A stretch of 64,000 nucleotides of DNA. It comes from Ensifer sp. LC11 (GTDB taxonomy: Bacteria > Pseudomonadota > Alphaproteobacteria > Rhizobiales > Rhizobiaceae). The translations under genes and the position numbers were made by a program. This document shows positions 42,202 to 51,671 of the stretch, piece after piece. Numbering within the stretch: the stretch's first letter is position 1; every line of letters begins with the position of its first letter. The notes under the pieces were generated by a model that was not told where the DNA came from, searched no databases, and worked only from the letters and a program-made list of their open reading frames with translations. The stretch covers positions 1 through 64,000 of the forward strand of contig NZ_MBSO01000017.1 of assembly GCF_001695835.1 (NCBI RefSeq), written 5' to 3'.

Positions 42202-43116
42202 ATGACCGATGCTCTCGAAGGAATGTCCACGTTCATCGCAGTCGCGGAAGCGCGCAGTTTCCGGCTCGCGGGGGAGCGGCTTGGCGTGACCCGTTCAGCC
42301 GTCAGCCAGGGCTTGCAGCGGCTGGAGGATCGCTTGGGCGTGGCGCTCGTCCAGCGCACCACGCGAAGCGTCCGGCTGACGGAAGCCGGCGAGCAGCTCT
42401 ATGCCAGCGCGCGGCCTGCGCTCACGGATCTCGTGACCGCCTTACGGACTGTGCAGGAACTCCGCGCGCGCCCAAGGGGCCTGCTTCGTCTCAGTGTCTC
42501 CTCGATCGCCGAGAGCTTCCTGTCAGGCCCGGCGCTGACCGCGTTCATCGAGGACTATCCCGACATCAGCGTCGATCTCACGGTTACCGATGAGGAGTAC
42601 GACATTGTGCGCGAAGGCTTCGACGCCGGCGTCCGGCTCGGCGAGGTGGTCGAAAAGGATATGATCGCCATTCCGGTGTCGGCGGAGCAGCAGCAGGTGG
42701 CCGTGGCGTCTGAACATTATCTGGCGCGACGCGGCATTCCTCAGCATCCGCGCGACCTGCTTTCGCACACTTGCATCGGCTGGCGGGCGAGGCCGGACAT
42801 TGCGCCCTATCGATGGGAGTTTACCGAGTTCGGCCGCGACTTCGACGTTTCGGTCGAACCGCGCGTGACGACCAACGACATGAGCACGATGATCCGCCTC
42901 GCCTGTTCCGGCGCTGGCATCACCTTCGGCATGCGCGAGACTTTTCAGACCTACATCGAGAAAGGCGAGCTGACGCCGCTTCTGGAGGCGTTTTGCCCGC
43001 CGTTCCCCGGCTTCTATCTCTACTATCCGCGCCGGCAGCAGCAGCCGCCAAAGCTGCGTGCGCTCGTCGAGCATCTGCGGCAGTGGAACCGGCGGCACGG
43101 CCCGACGGCGCCTTAG
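42202..43116 (+). CDS. LysR-family transcriptional regulator
   Basis: A 304-residue LysR protein: HTH about 6-65 (Phe-Ile-Ala-Val-Ala-Glu-Ala-Arg-Ser-Phe-Arg-Leu-Ala-Gly), effector domain with Gly-Phe-Asp-Ala-Gly-Val-Arg-Leu-Gly-Glu. It is the same LysR branch as the gene at 13654. It probably controls the divergent Atu4866-SDR unit through the dyad just upstream of its start. Confidence 0.92.
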   Translation: MTDALEGMSTFIAVAEARSFRLAGERLGVTRSAVSQGLQRLEDRLGVALVQRTTRSVRLTEAGEQLYASARPALTDLVTALRTVQELRARPRGLLRLSVSSIAESFLSGPALTAFIEDYPDISVDLTVTDEEYDIVREGFDAGVRLGEVVEKDMIAIPVSAEQQQVAVASEHYLARRGIPQHPRDLLSHTCIGWRARPDIAPYRWEFTEFGRDFDVSVEPRVTTNDMSTMIRLACSGAGITFGMRETFQTYIEKGELTPLLEAFCPPFPGFYLYYPRRQQQPPKLRALVEHLRQWNRRHGPTAP

Positions 43117-43149
43117 TGGCGGCCCAGCCGTGGCGCAACGCGGCCAGTG

Positions 43150-44283
43150 TCAGCCATGAATGCCCAGATCCTTGACAAAAGCGCGCAGATCACTTGCCAG
43201 AAGTTCTGGCTGCTCGAATCCCGGAAAGTGTCCGCCGCGTGGCATTTCCGTCCATCGCGTCACCTCGTACCATCGCTCGCCCCAGGATCGAGGTGCCGGC
43301 AGGATATCCGCAGGAAAAACGGCGACGGCAACCGGTGCACCCTGTTTTGGCGGCGGCAGCATCACGCCTGCATCGGCGAACGCTTCATAGTAGAGATACA
43401 TCGACGGTCCGATCGTGCCCGTCGCCCAATAGATCGTGAGCAGGGTGCAGATGACGTCAAGTGACAGAGCGCCGCTAGGCTCGGTGCGATCAGACCAGGC
43501 GTCGAGCTTCTCGGCGATCCATGCGGCGAGGCCGGCCGGCGAATCCAGCAGGGCGGCGGCAAGCGTCTGCGGTTTGCTGGCATGCAGCATGGCATAGGCA
43601 CCCTCCTGCGCCTGCCAGCGATGGGCGGCCTGGAGATAGGCTTCCTCCTCTGCGGTGATGTCGTGCGGCCGCGGATAGAACCAGTTCACGTTGACCATAT
43701 GGATGCCGAGCACCTGGGCCGCGTGGTTTGCCCGCAATCGCTCCACCACGCCGGCGCCCATGTCGCTGCCATGCGCGAGGAAGCGGGTGTAGCCGAGTTT
43801 CTTCATCAGTGCGGCCCACAGGGCGGCGATGCGGGTGATGTTCAGACCGGGTCCCTCTGGAAGTCCGGAAAATCCGTAACCGGGCAATGACGGAACGACG
43901 ACATCGAACGAAAGGCCATCGATGTCCTGCGTAAGGAGCGGAATGAGCGGCATCAGCTCCAGGAAACAACTCGGCCAGCCATTCGTCAGGATGATTGGAA
44001 CGCTGCTTCGTCCCTGTCCGCGCAGATGGAGGAAGTGGACGTCGACGCCGTCGATCTCCGCCTTGAACGCCGGCACGGCGTTGATGGCTGTCTCGGCTTT
44101 TCTCCAATCGAACGAAATCCAGTGCTGGACAATCTCGTTCAAACGCTCGGTCGAAACGCCAAGGTTCGTCGATGGCTTTGTCAGAACGCTGCTGATGCGG
44201 CTTTGTCTGAGGCGGTTTTGCAGGTCAGTGAGCACGTCTTGCGGTATGTCGACCTGAAAGGCTACCGGAGGGGCGATGTTCAT
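43150..44283 (-). CDS. epoxide hydrolase (EHN-domain alpha/beta hydrolase)
   Basis: A 377-residue protein with an N-terminal epoxide hydrolase domain (about 5-110) and alpha/beta hydrolase core. Nucleophile Asp in His-Gly-Ser-Asp-Met-Gly, oxyanion region Thr-Asn-Gly-Trp-Pro, base His in Arg-Gly-Gly-His-Phe-Pro-Gly-Phe-Glu, as in microsomal-type epoxide hydrolases. It hydrolyses an epoxide to a diol; the physiological substrate is unknown. Start 44283 has GAAGGAC upstream. It is divergent from a LysR gene, its likely regulator. Confidence 0.92.
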   Translation of the reverse strand: MNIAPPVAFQVDIPQDVLTDLQNRLRQSRISSVLTKPSTNLGVSTERLNEIVQHWISFDWRKAETAINAVPAFKAEIDGVDVHFLHLRGQGRSSVPIILTNGWPSCFLELMPLIPLLTQDIDGLSFDVVVPSLPGYGFSGLPEGPGLNITRIAALWAALMKKLGYTRFLAHGSDMGAGVVERLRANHAAQVLGIHMVNVNWFYPRPHDITAEEEAYLQAAHRWQAQEGAYAMLHASKPQTLAAALLDSPAGLAAWIAEKLDAWSDRTEPSGALSLDVICTLLTIYWATGTIGPSMYLYYEAFADAGVMLPPPKQGAPVAVAVFPADILPAPRSWGERWYEVTRWTEMPRGGHFPGFEQPELLASDLRAFVKDLGIHG

Positions 44284-44378
44284 GTTTGTCCTTCTCGTCA
44301 TTCTGTCGAGCCGGAGCTTGCCCTTCATAAGGGAGAAAAGAAATTGCATGTCATTGGCGATCAGCTATTCATGTTTGA

Positions 44379-45269
44379 ATGGTAGTCTCGCCTGACTGGT
44401 CGCTTTATCGTTCATTCCTCGCTGTCCTGAGAGAGGGGTCGCTGTCGGGCGCCGGCCGTGTGCTCGGCGTGAGCCAACCGACGCTTGGTCGTCACATCGC
44501 GGCGCTTGAAGAGGCGCTCGGTCACAGGCTCTTTACCCGGTCTCCCGACGGGCTCATTCCGACCAGCGCGGCAAAGATGCTGCGTCCCCGGGCTGAAGAA
44601 CTCGCAGCCGCGGCCGACGCCCTGTTGCGAGCCGCCTCCGGACTTCCGGCGGACGACGTCGGAACGGTACGGATCGCGACCAGTGAAATCGTAGCGGCGG
44701 AAGTCGTTGCCCCTGTTCTGGCAGGGTTGCAGTGCGACCATCCGGGGATCGTCGTGGAACTGGCTGTCAGCAATCGCCTGGAAGATCTGTTGCGCCGCGA
44801 TGCCGATATCGCAATCCGCATGGCGCAACCGCAGCAGGACGCCCTGTTGGCAAGGCGCATCGGCGACGTGGACCTCGGCCTGTTTGCCGCTACGGCCTAT
44901 TTGAAGACGCGTCCGGCGCCGCAAAGCGTGGAAGAGCTTCTCGACGCGCATGCCATCGTCGGCTTCGATATCCCGCTTTCCTACACGCGCACATTCCAGC
45001 TGCAGGGGCGACCTGTGACGCGGGAGCGTTTCTCCTACCGCACCGACAGTGATACCGGACAGTTCGCGGCAATCCGTTCCGGTTGCGGGATCGGCGTGTG
45101 CCACGGCCCGCTCGCCCGGCGAGAGGGGCTTACGCCAGTACTTCCCGCGGTCTTTTCTCCCAAGATTGGCATGTGGCTGTGCATGCATGAGGATCAGAAG
45201 AACGTTCCCCAGTGCCGCCTGGTTTTCGATTATCTCGCAATGGGTTTGCGGTCCTATGTGAACAGCTAG
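44379..45269 (+). CDS. LysR-family transcriptional regulator
   Basis: A 296-residue protein: HTH about 6-65 (Ser-Leu-Tyr-Arg-Ser-Phe-Leu-Ala-Val-Leu-Arg-Glu-Gly-Ser-Leu-Ser-Gly-Ala-Gly) and substrate domain with Asp-Ile-Ala-Ile-Arg-Met. There is no strong Shine-Dalgarno before ATG 44379. It is divergent from the epoxide hydrolase across 95 bp. Confidence 0.9.
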   Translation: MVVSPDWSLYRSFLAVLREGSLSGAGRVLGVSQPTLGRHIAALEEALGHRLFTRSPDGLIPTSAAKMLRPRAEELAAAADALLRAASGLPADDVGTVRIATSEIVAAEVVAPVLAGLQCDHPGIVVELAVSNRLEDLLRRDADIAIRMAQPQQDALLARRIGDVDLGLFAATAYLKTRPAPQSVEELLDAHAIVGFDIPLSYTRTFQLQGRPVTRERFSYRTDSDTGQFAAIRSGCGIGVCHGPLARREGLTPVLPAVFSPKIGMWLCMHEDQKNVPQCRLVFDYLAMGLRSYVNS

Positions 45270-45362
45270 CTCGGAACGCTCGGCTCTTTAGCGGTTTCAA
45301 CCGAGAAAGGGGCGAGCACCAGGGCCCGCCACTCTGTTTTCAACTGTGATCTTTGCTTGCGC

Positions 45363-46121
45363 TTATTCGCTTGCTTGAGCCGCCTGTTCGATCAGGGCGG
45401 CGACGGCGTCGGGCTTCGAGACATAGACGGCGTGGCTGCCGGCGGTCTCGACGACGGTCGAGCCTGCACGCTTTGCCATCAGGCGCTGAGCGGCCGGCGG
45501 GATCATGTGGTCGTCGGTGGCGACGAGATAGAAGCTCGGCTTTTCCTTCCAGGCCGGAGTGGTGACGGCACCGGCTGCCGCTTCGACACCCCACGGAACC
45601 TGCGAGTCGGCCATGAAGGCGGCAAGCTCGGGATCGACGTCGGCTGCAAACGCGGCGGCGAACTTCGCTTTGTCGAGCGCCAGGAAACCATCGACCGGCG
45701 GCAGGATCGGCGGAACCGGTGCACCGGCGGGCGGGTTGGCGATGAGCGTGGAAACCGACTCGCCCTTATCCGGTGCGAAGGCAGCGATGTAGACCACGGA
45801 CTTCACCTTTTGGTCGGTGCCGGCTTCCGAAACGACCACGCCGCCATAGGAGTGGCCGACGAGTACGACCGGGCCATCCTGTGCGGCGATCGCACGCTTT
45901 GTGACGGCGACGTCGCCGGCAAGCGTAAGGGTCGGGTTCTGGACGATGGTGACGTTGTAACCATCCTTCTTGAGGATGTTGTAGACGCCCTGCCAGCCGG
46001 AACCATCAACGAAGCCGCCGTGGACGAGAACGACATTCTTGGCGGCAGGGGCGGCCTGGGCCGGAGTGAGTGCGCTTGCGGAAAGTGCGAATGCGGCGGC
46101 GGTAATGAGGGTCTTGATCAT
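45363..46121 (-). CDS. exported alpha/beta hydrolase
   Basis: A 252-residue protein. Signal peptide about 1-23 (Thr-Pro-Ala-Gln-Ala-Ala). Oxyanion region His-Gly-Gly-Phe-Val-Asp-Gly-Ser-Gly-Trp, nucleophile Gly-His-Ser-Tyr-Gly-Gly, acid in Ala-Thr-Asp-Asp-His-Met-Ile-Pro, base in Gly-Ser-His-Ala-Val-Tyr. It is related to the periplasmic esterase group often paired with redox-sensing regulators. It is divergent from an OhrR-type gene with paired operators between. Confidence 0.88.
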   Translation of the reverse strand: MIKTLITAAAFALSASALTPAQAAPAAKNVVLVHGGFVDGSGWQGVYNILKKDGYNVTIVQNPTLTLAGDVAVTKRAIAAQDGPVVLVGHSYGGVVVSEAGTDQKVKSVVYIAAFAPDKGESVSTLIANPPAGAPVPPILPPVDGFLALDKAKFAAAFAADVDPELAAFMADSQVPWGVEAAAGAVTTPAWKEKPSFYLVATDDHMIPPAAQRLMAKRAGSTVVETAGSHAVYVSKPDAVAALIEQAAQASE

Positions 46122-46146
46122 TTCGGGTCTCCTTGAGTTGAATTTG

Positions 46147-46237
46147 TTTTCGCGAAAATTGTTATCGCGATAATCATCATGTACGCCGACTCGATTTTGT
46201 TGTAAAGATACTTTTTATCGCGATATTGATTTTCGCG
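46147..46237. promoter_or_regulatory. paired composite operators for the OhrR-type regulator
   Basis: The 23-bp segment 46151-46173 (CGCGAAAAT ... ATCGCGATAA) recurs inverted at 46215-46237 with 20 of 23 bases matching. Each half contains palindromic words: TTTTCGCGAAAA (46147-46158), TTATCGCGATAA (46162-46173), TATCGCGATA (46216-46225). They fill the gap between the hydrolase and the OhrR gene. Confidence 0.7.
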
Positions 46238-46269
46238 GAGCAGAGCACGCAACCCTTCCGGAGCCCACG

Positions 46270-46716
46270 ATGAGCGACGACCCCACGACCCTGCCGCTGG
46301 ACAGCCAGCTCTGTTTCTCGATCTATTCGGCGTCGATCGCCATCAACCGTGTCTACAAGCCCATGCTTGACGCCCTGGGCGTGACCTATACGCAGTATCT
46401 CGTGCTCAGCACGCTCTGGGAGAAGGACGGCCTGACGATCTCGGCGATCGCCGATCGGCTGAGCCTGGAATCGAGCACGATCACGCCGGCCGTCAAAAGA
46501 CTTGAGGCTGCAGGTTTTCTCGGTCGACATCGCAGCGTCACGGATGAGCGGCAGGTGGAAGTCCATCTCACCGCGAAAGGTCGCGATCTCCACATCAAGA
46601 CCGGCTGCCTGACCGACTCCCTGCTTGAGCATTCAGGCTTCACGGTGCCGGAGATGATCGATCTCAACGAGCGGGTTCGCAAACTGCGCGAGGGCATGCG
46701 GGTGGCAGTGAAGTAA
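46270..46716 (+). CDS. OhrR-type MarR-family redox regulator
   Basis: A 148-residue protein closely following the OhrR layout: Leu-Asp-Ser-Gln-Leu-Cys15-Phe-Ser-Ile-Tyr with the peroxide-sensing Cys at the same place as Bacillus OhrR Cys15, Tyr-Lys-Pro-Met-Leu-Asp-Ala-Leu-Gly-Val-Thr-Tyr-Thr-Gln-Tyr-Leu-Val-Leu, and recognition helix Ser-Ser-Thr-Ile-Thr-Pro-Ala-Val-Lys-Arg-Leu. A second Cys113 could form a disulfide. No ohr gene is near; the divergent exported hydrolase is the likely target. Confidence 0.88.
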   Translation: MSDDPTTLPLDSQLCFSIYSASIAINRVYKPMLDALGVTYTQYLVLSTLWEKDGLTISAIADRLSLESSTITPAVKRLEAAGFLGRHRSVTDERQVEVHLTAKGRDLHIKTGCLTDSLLEHSGFTVPEMIDLNERVRKLREGMRVAVK

Positions 46717-46751
46717 CGCCGCATTTCCAGGCGGCGGTGGCCGAAAGCAAA

Positions 46752-46777
46752 AAAGGGCGCGCCGAAGCACGCCCTTT
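46752..46777 (-). terminator. rho-independent terminator of guaA
   Basis: AAAGGGCG / CGCCCTTT stem with a 10-base loop; on the minus strand it ends in a T6 tract, 35 bp after the guaA stop. Confidence 0.85.
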
Positions 46778-46812
46778 AATTTCTATCGCTGACGCCGGAA
46801 ACGCGTCCGCGC

Positions 46813-48375
<1,563 letters not shown>

Positions 48376-48469
48376 TGGGGGCCTTCAAACAAGCTTGATC
48401 ATGGCGAGCCTTTAATGAAAGGCCGCCATCAGCGCAACAATTCAATTGCACCCCGACAATTCCGGGGTT

Positions 48470-49108
48470 TCAGAGCCGGATTTCGCCGTTCGAAACCGCA
48501 TTTTCCAACCGGTCGATCACTTCAGCAAGCTTCTCGTCGATGACGTGCAGATATTCCGTCCAGTCGCTGACGTGCTTGAGTTCCGCCTTGCCGTCGGAAA
48601 TACCGCGAAGCGCAATCAAGGCAACGCCGAAGGACTGGCAGGCGCGCAGAACCGCGAAGGTCTCCATCTCCACCATGTCGGCATCGATCGCCTCGTAGGC
48701 CGCACCCGAGACGATGTTGGCGCCGGTCGAAAGCCGCGCCTCCGGCACGCCGGGAATTCTGTGCGGCAGCGGCACCACCGCCGGCAGGTCGAGGAAGGGC
48801 GTCCTGCCCTTTTCGAAGCCGAGCGGCGAGGCATCCATGTCGCGATAGCCGACGGAAACGGCCTGGTAGACTTCCGTCTGCTCGAGTGTGGCAGCGCCGG
48901 CCGAGCCGAGCGAGACCACGAGATCCGGCAGAGACTGTCGCGCTGCGAGTTCGGCAAGCGTGCGCGTCAGCGAGACGGCTGCCTCGACCGGCCCGACGCC
49001 GGTCATCAGCGGCTGGATACGCTCCTTGAGGTGCGGCCCGTATTCGGCATCGACCGCCATGACATAGAGAAGCCTGCGCCCGGCGACGCCCTTGATGCCA
49101 AAACTCAT
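48470..49108 (-). CDS. 5'-methylthioadenosine/S-adenosylhomocysteine nucleosidase-like protein
   Basis: A 212-residue phosphorylase-superfamily protein. Gly-Val-Gly-Pro-Val-Glu-Ala-Ala near residue 38, Ser-Leu-Gly-Ser-Ala-Gly-Ala at about 66-72, substrate Met-Val-Glu-Met-Glu-Thr-Phe-Ala-Val at about 150-158, and catalytic Asp in Leu-Arg-Gly-Ile-Ser-Asp. It would cleave MTA/SAH to adenine. The ATG at 49108 overlaps the thioesterase stop by 4 bp. The frame continues open upstream, across the thioesterase gene and into the tspO remnant, but out of frame with both. Confidence 0.88.
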   Translation of the reverse strand: MSFGIKGVAGRRLLYVMAVDAEYGPHLKERIQPLMTGVGPVEAAVSLTRTLAELAARQSLPDLVVSLGSAGAATLEQTEVYQAVSVGYRDMDASPLGFEKGRTPFLDLPAVVPLPHRIPGVPEARLSTGANIVSGAAYEAIDADMVEMETFAVLRACQSFGVALIALRGISDGKAELKHVSDWTEYLHVIDEKLAEVIDRLENAVSNGEIRL

Positions 49109-49557
49109 CCTTCGATCCCCTCGCGACCGCGCACCACCATCATCGTTCCGGTCATCGAGGCGATCAGCTTCGCCGGACCGTCGGAGCGGATCGCGTAGCC
49201 GCGTCCGTCCGAGACGATGATCGTCGAACCGGGTTTGGTTACCTCGCCGCGAAACAGGAACCGCTCGCCGCGTCCGGGCGACAGCAGGTTGACCTTGAAC
49301 TCGATCGTCAGGATCGAGGCGTCGGGATCGATCACCGAATAGGCGGCATAGGTGCCAGCCGAATCCATTGCCGCCGAGATCACGCCCGCATGCAGGAAGC
49401 CGTGCTGCTGCGTCAGCTTGTCGTCGAAGGGCAGCTCGATCTCGACGGTGCCCTGCTCGACGAGCGTCAGTTCCGCGCCGATCGTGCGCATCGCCGCCTG
49501 GCGCGCGAAACTCTCGCGGATGCGCCTGCGGAAATCCGGGGGATCGATATCGTCCAT
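49105..49557 (-). CDS. PaaI-type hotdog thioesterase
   Basis: A 150-residue hotdog-fold protein with the signature His-Gly-Phe-Leu-His-Ala-Gly-Val-Ile-Ser-Ala-Ala-Met-Asp-Ser-Ala, whose Asp is the catalytic acid in 4-hydroxybenzoyl-CoA-type thioesterases, and a Phe-Lys-Val-Asn-Leu-Leu strand. It hydrolyses acyl- or aryl-CoA. It is translationally coupled to the nucleosidase gene. Confidence 0.88.
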   Translation of the reverse strand: MDDIDPPDFRRRIRESFARQAAMRTIGAELTLVEQGTVEIELPFDDKLTQQHGFLHAGVISAAMDSAGTYAAYSVIDPDASILTIEFKVNLLSPGRGERFLFRGEVTKPGSTIIVSDGRGYAIRSDGPAKLIASMTGTMMVVRGREGIEG

Positions 49558-49641
49558 CAGTCAACAAGACCCTGTTCGCTCGGCGGCACCATTGCCCCGC
49601 ACGTCGCCGGACAGTGGCATGGCCGTCAGGGTACGACAAGT

Positions 49642-49859
49642 TCAATTCATGAGGAAAATCGAGCCGTTGAGCATGGTCGCGAACGCCACCCAGGCGAGAT
49701 AGGGCAGGAACGTAGAGGATCGACCAGACCGGGGCGAAGATCCAGTCGGGCAGATTGAGGGCCGGTTTTGTGAGCGCCGGGGATGTTGGTGTAGCCCATA
49801 ACAAGGCCGAGGCCGAGAACGGTGGCGATGAAGGCCGCGTAGACGATGGTTCTTTTCAC
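49642..49859 (-). pseudogene. tspO: tspO (TspO/MBR tryptophan-rich sensory protein) remnant
   Basis: From GTG 49859 the frame reads Val-Lys-Arg-Thr-Ile-Val-Tyr-Ala-Ala-Phe-Ile, the first TspO helix, up to Thr-Asn-Ile-Pro-Gly. A second frame then continues Lys-Pro-Ala-Leu-Asn-Leu-Pro-Asp-Trp-Ile-Phe-Ala-Pro-Val-Trp-Ser-Ile-Leu-Tyr (TspO helix 2 region), and a third gives the C-terminal helix Leu-Pro-Tyr-Leu-Ala-Trp-Val-Ala-Phe-Ala-Thr-Met-Leu-Asn-Gly-Ser-Ile before a TGA at 49644-49642. An intact TspO has about 150-160 residues; only about 72 codons remain, so the middle helices are deleted and two frameshifts are present. Confidence 0.85.
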
Positions 49860-49944
49860 CGCTGCCACAGATAGAACAGACTTTCAGGCTTTCCAGCAGC
49901 GAACACTGTTTGGAAGCCGCTCTGCGGCACCTATATCAGGGGCC

Positions 49945-50499
49945 ATGAAGACCATCCGACGCATCGATATCCGGCCGGCCGGCCCTGATGACATCATGAT
50001 GATCGCCTCCGTTATCGTCGATACCTGGCGATCGACCTTCCGTGGGCTGATTTCCGATGGCTTTCTCGACGCCATGACGGTTGAGGAACAGGCCTTGCGA
50101 CATGCCCGGCGCATGCGCGTCGCCGACGTCTTCCACATGGTCGCGGTCGACATGAGCAGCAACCGGGTGATCGGCTTTGCCAATTATGGAAAGGCCCGCT
50201 CGATGCCGCCGCGCTTCGATCGCGAGCTCTATGCGCTCTATGTACTCGAAGAATTTCAAGGGGCGGGCATCGGCTCGGCGCTGGTGCGCAGCGTTGCGGC
50301 CCATTGCCGCGAACTGGGCGGCAAGTCGCTGTTTGCCTGGGTGCTTTCCAGCAACCCGAACAGGGCATTCTACGAGCATCTGGGTGCGACCGCCGTCGGC
50401 CAGGGCCAGGTCAGCCTCGGCGGCGAAAATCATGAGCAGATCGCCTATCGCTGGAATGATCTCGCAAGGCTTGCCGGCGAGGGCCGCTTCTCGGCCTGA
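49945..50499 (+). CDS. GNAT-family N-acetyltransferase
   Basis: A 184-residue protein: N-terminal Ile-Arg-Pro-Ala-Gly-Pro-Asp-Asp, CoA loop Gln-Gly-Ala-Gly-Ile-Gly-Ser-Ala-Leu after Leu-Tyr-Val-Leu-Glu-Glu-Phe, and Asn-Pro-Asn-Arg-Ala-Phe-Tyr-Glu-His-Leu-Gly-Ala near the end, all GNAT hallmarks. AGGGG lies just before ATG 49945. The acceptor is unknown. The convergent DUF1513 gene ends 13 bp away. Confidence 0.9.
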   Translation: MKTIRRIDIRPAGPDDIMMIASVIVDTWRSTFRGLISDGFLDAMTVEEQALRHARRMRVADVFHMVAVDMSSNRVIGFANYGKARSMPPRFDRELYALYVLEEFQGAGIGSALVRSVAAHCRELGGKSLFAWVLSSNPNRAFYEHLGATAVGQGQVSLGGENHEQIAYRWNDLARLAGEGRFSA

Positions 50500-50512
50500 G
50501 ATCGTCTTGGGG

Positions 50513-51598
50513 TTAAACCAACCGGACGATGTGCTGGTCCCAGGTGACACGGCTTTTCTGCTGCTTGAAGTGACCATCGTAGGAGGAAACGGCAAAACCG
50601 TGGTCGGCGGCAGCGACACCCGCGGCATCGACGACGCGCTCTTGCCTCAGCACCACACCGGTCCGTGCGTCGAGCGTCATCGCGACACCGCCCTTCGGCG
50701 AGGTCAGTCCAACAAGCCCTTCGCGGCGATTGACCGCGATCGCGCCGACATAGTTTGCCAGCGCTTCCGTCGTCCGCTCGGGCAGCGACAGGAACTTCAG
50801 GTCCTCGCCTTTGGAGAAGGATCCAACCAGCGGCGGCAGGTCGTTGCGCGCGCCCTCATACTGGCAGGCAAACCAGATCTCGCCCTTCGGGCCGATATCG
50901 ACGTGGCGCGTCGAAAGACGGCTGAGGTCGTCAGGCAACCCATGCTTCTGGACGAGCGCTCCGGTGCTGGTGTCGACCAGCGTCAGGCTCGGCTCCATAT
51001 GGTCGAGATTGAGCTTGGTGCGGCCGAAGTCCGGGTGGGTCTCGATGCCGCCATTGGCAATCGCGAGCAGTCGTCCGTTGGCAGCAAGCGTCATGTCGTG
51101 CGGGCCGATGCCGTAGGTCGGGAATTCGCCGATGCGGGTGAAGTTGTCGCTGCCGTCATAGATGCCGACCATGCCGCGGTTGCCGGCAAAGTCGTTTTCG
51201 GTCGCGTAGAGTAGCCGCCCGTCAGCCGAGAAGCAGCCATGGCCGTAGAAATGCCGACCCTCGGCCGCGGCGATGACCACCGGTTCGGCCGTGCTGTCGG
51301 TTGAAAGGATCATCGCGTAGGTGCCGGGCCGGCGGGCGAAGGCGACCGCCCGGCGGCTGACGGGCGAATAGGCCATGCCATGTGCCCGCGCCGGAAGCGT
51401 CGCACGGTCGATGATCTCGCCCGTCTCCGTCAGCGTCGCAACGCCATAGCTTCCGTCCGGCGCCATGAAGGCTGAGGCAAAGACGGCATCCGCCCTCGTG
51501 AGGGCGAAGGCGCGATCGGGTGCGAGGCTCGCCACCCAGGCCGCGCCCGCCATCGTCAGGAAACTGCGTCGGTCGATCAGTCCCGTGGTGGCCGTCAT
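50513..51598 (-). CDS. DUF1513 protein, Tat-exported
   Basis: A 361-residue protein. The N-terminus has the twin-arginine signal Asp-Arg-Arg-Ser-Phe-Leu-Thr-Met-Ala-Gly. The body is a propeller-like domain with several Tyr/Gly/Asp repeats (Gly-His-Gly-Cys-Phe-Ser; Gly-Ile-Gly-Pro-His-Asp-Met) typical of DUF1513, a family encoded with imelysins and diheme oxidoreductases. It is the last gene of the iron-linked set that starts at 56840, but a CorA gene lies between. A periplasmic iron or peroxide-linked role is inferred. Confidence 0.85.
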   Translation of the reverse strand: MTATTGLIDRRSFLTMAGAAWVASLAPDRAFALTRADAVFASAFMAPDGSYGVATLTETGEIIDRATLPARAHGMAYSPVSRRAVAFARRPGTYAMILSTDSTAEPVVIAAAEGRHFYGHGCFSADGRLLYATENDFAGNRGMVGIYDGSDNFTRIGEFPTYGIGPHDMTLAANGRLLAIANGGIETHPDFGRTKLNLDHMEPSLTLVDTSTGALVQKHGLPDDLSRLSTRHVDIGPKGEIWFACQYEGARNDLPPLVGSFSKGEDLKFLSLPERTTEALANYVGAIAVNRREGLVGLTSPKGGVAMTLDARTGVVLRQERVVDAAGVAAADHGFAVSSYDGHFKQQKSRVTWDQHIVRLV

Positions 51599-51671
51599 GC
51601 CATCCTCGCTTGCTTTAGAAACGCGCAGTCCCGAACGAGGCCGTCGGGGCTGCGAATGGCGGATGACGCGC

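Noticed and set aside
46270-46716. A classic ohr-ohrR pair.
   Set aside because: The neighbouring gene is an alpha/beta hydrolase with a Ser-based triad, not an Ohr peroxidase, so only the regulator resembles that system.
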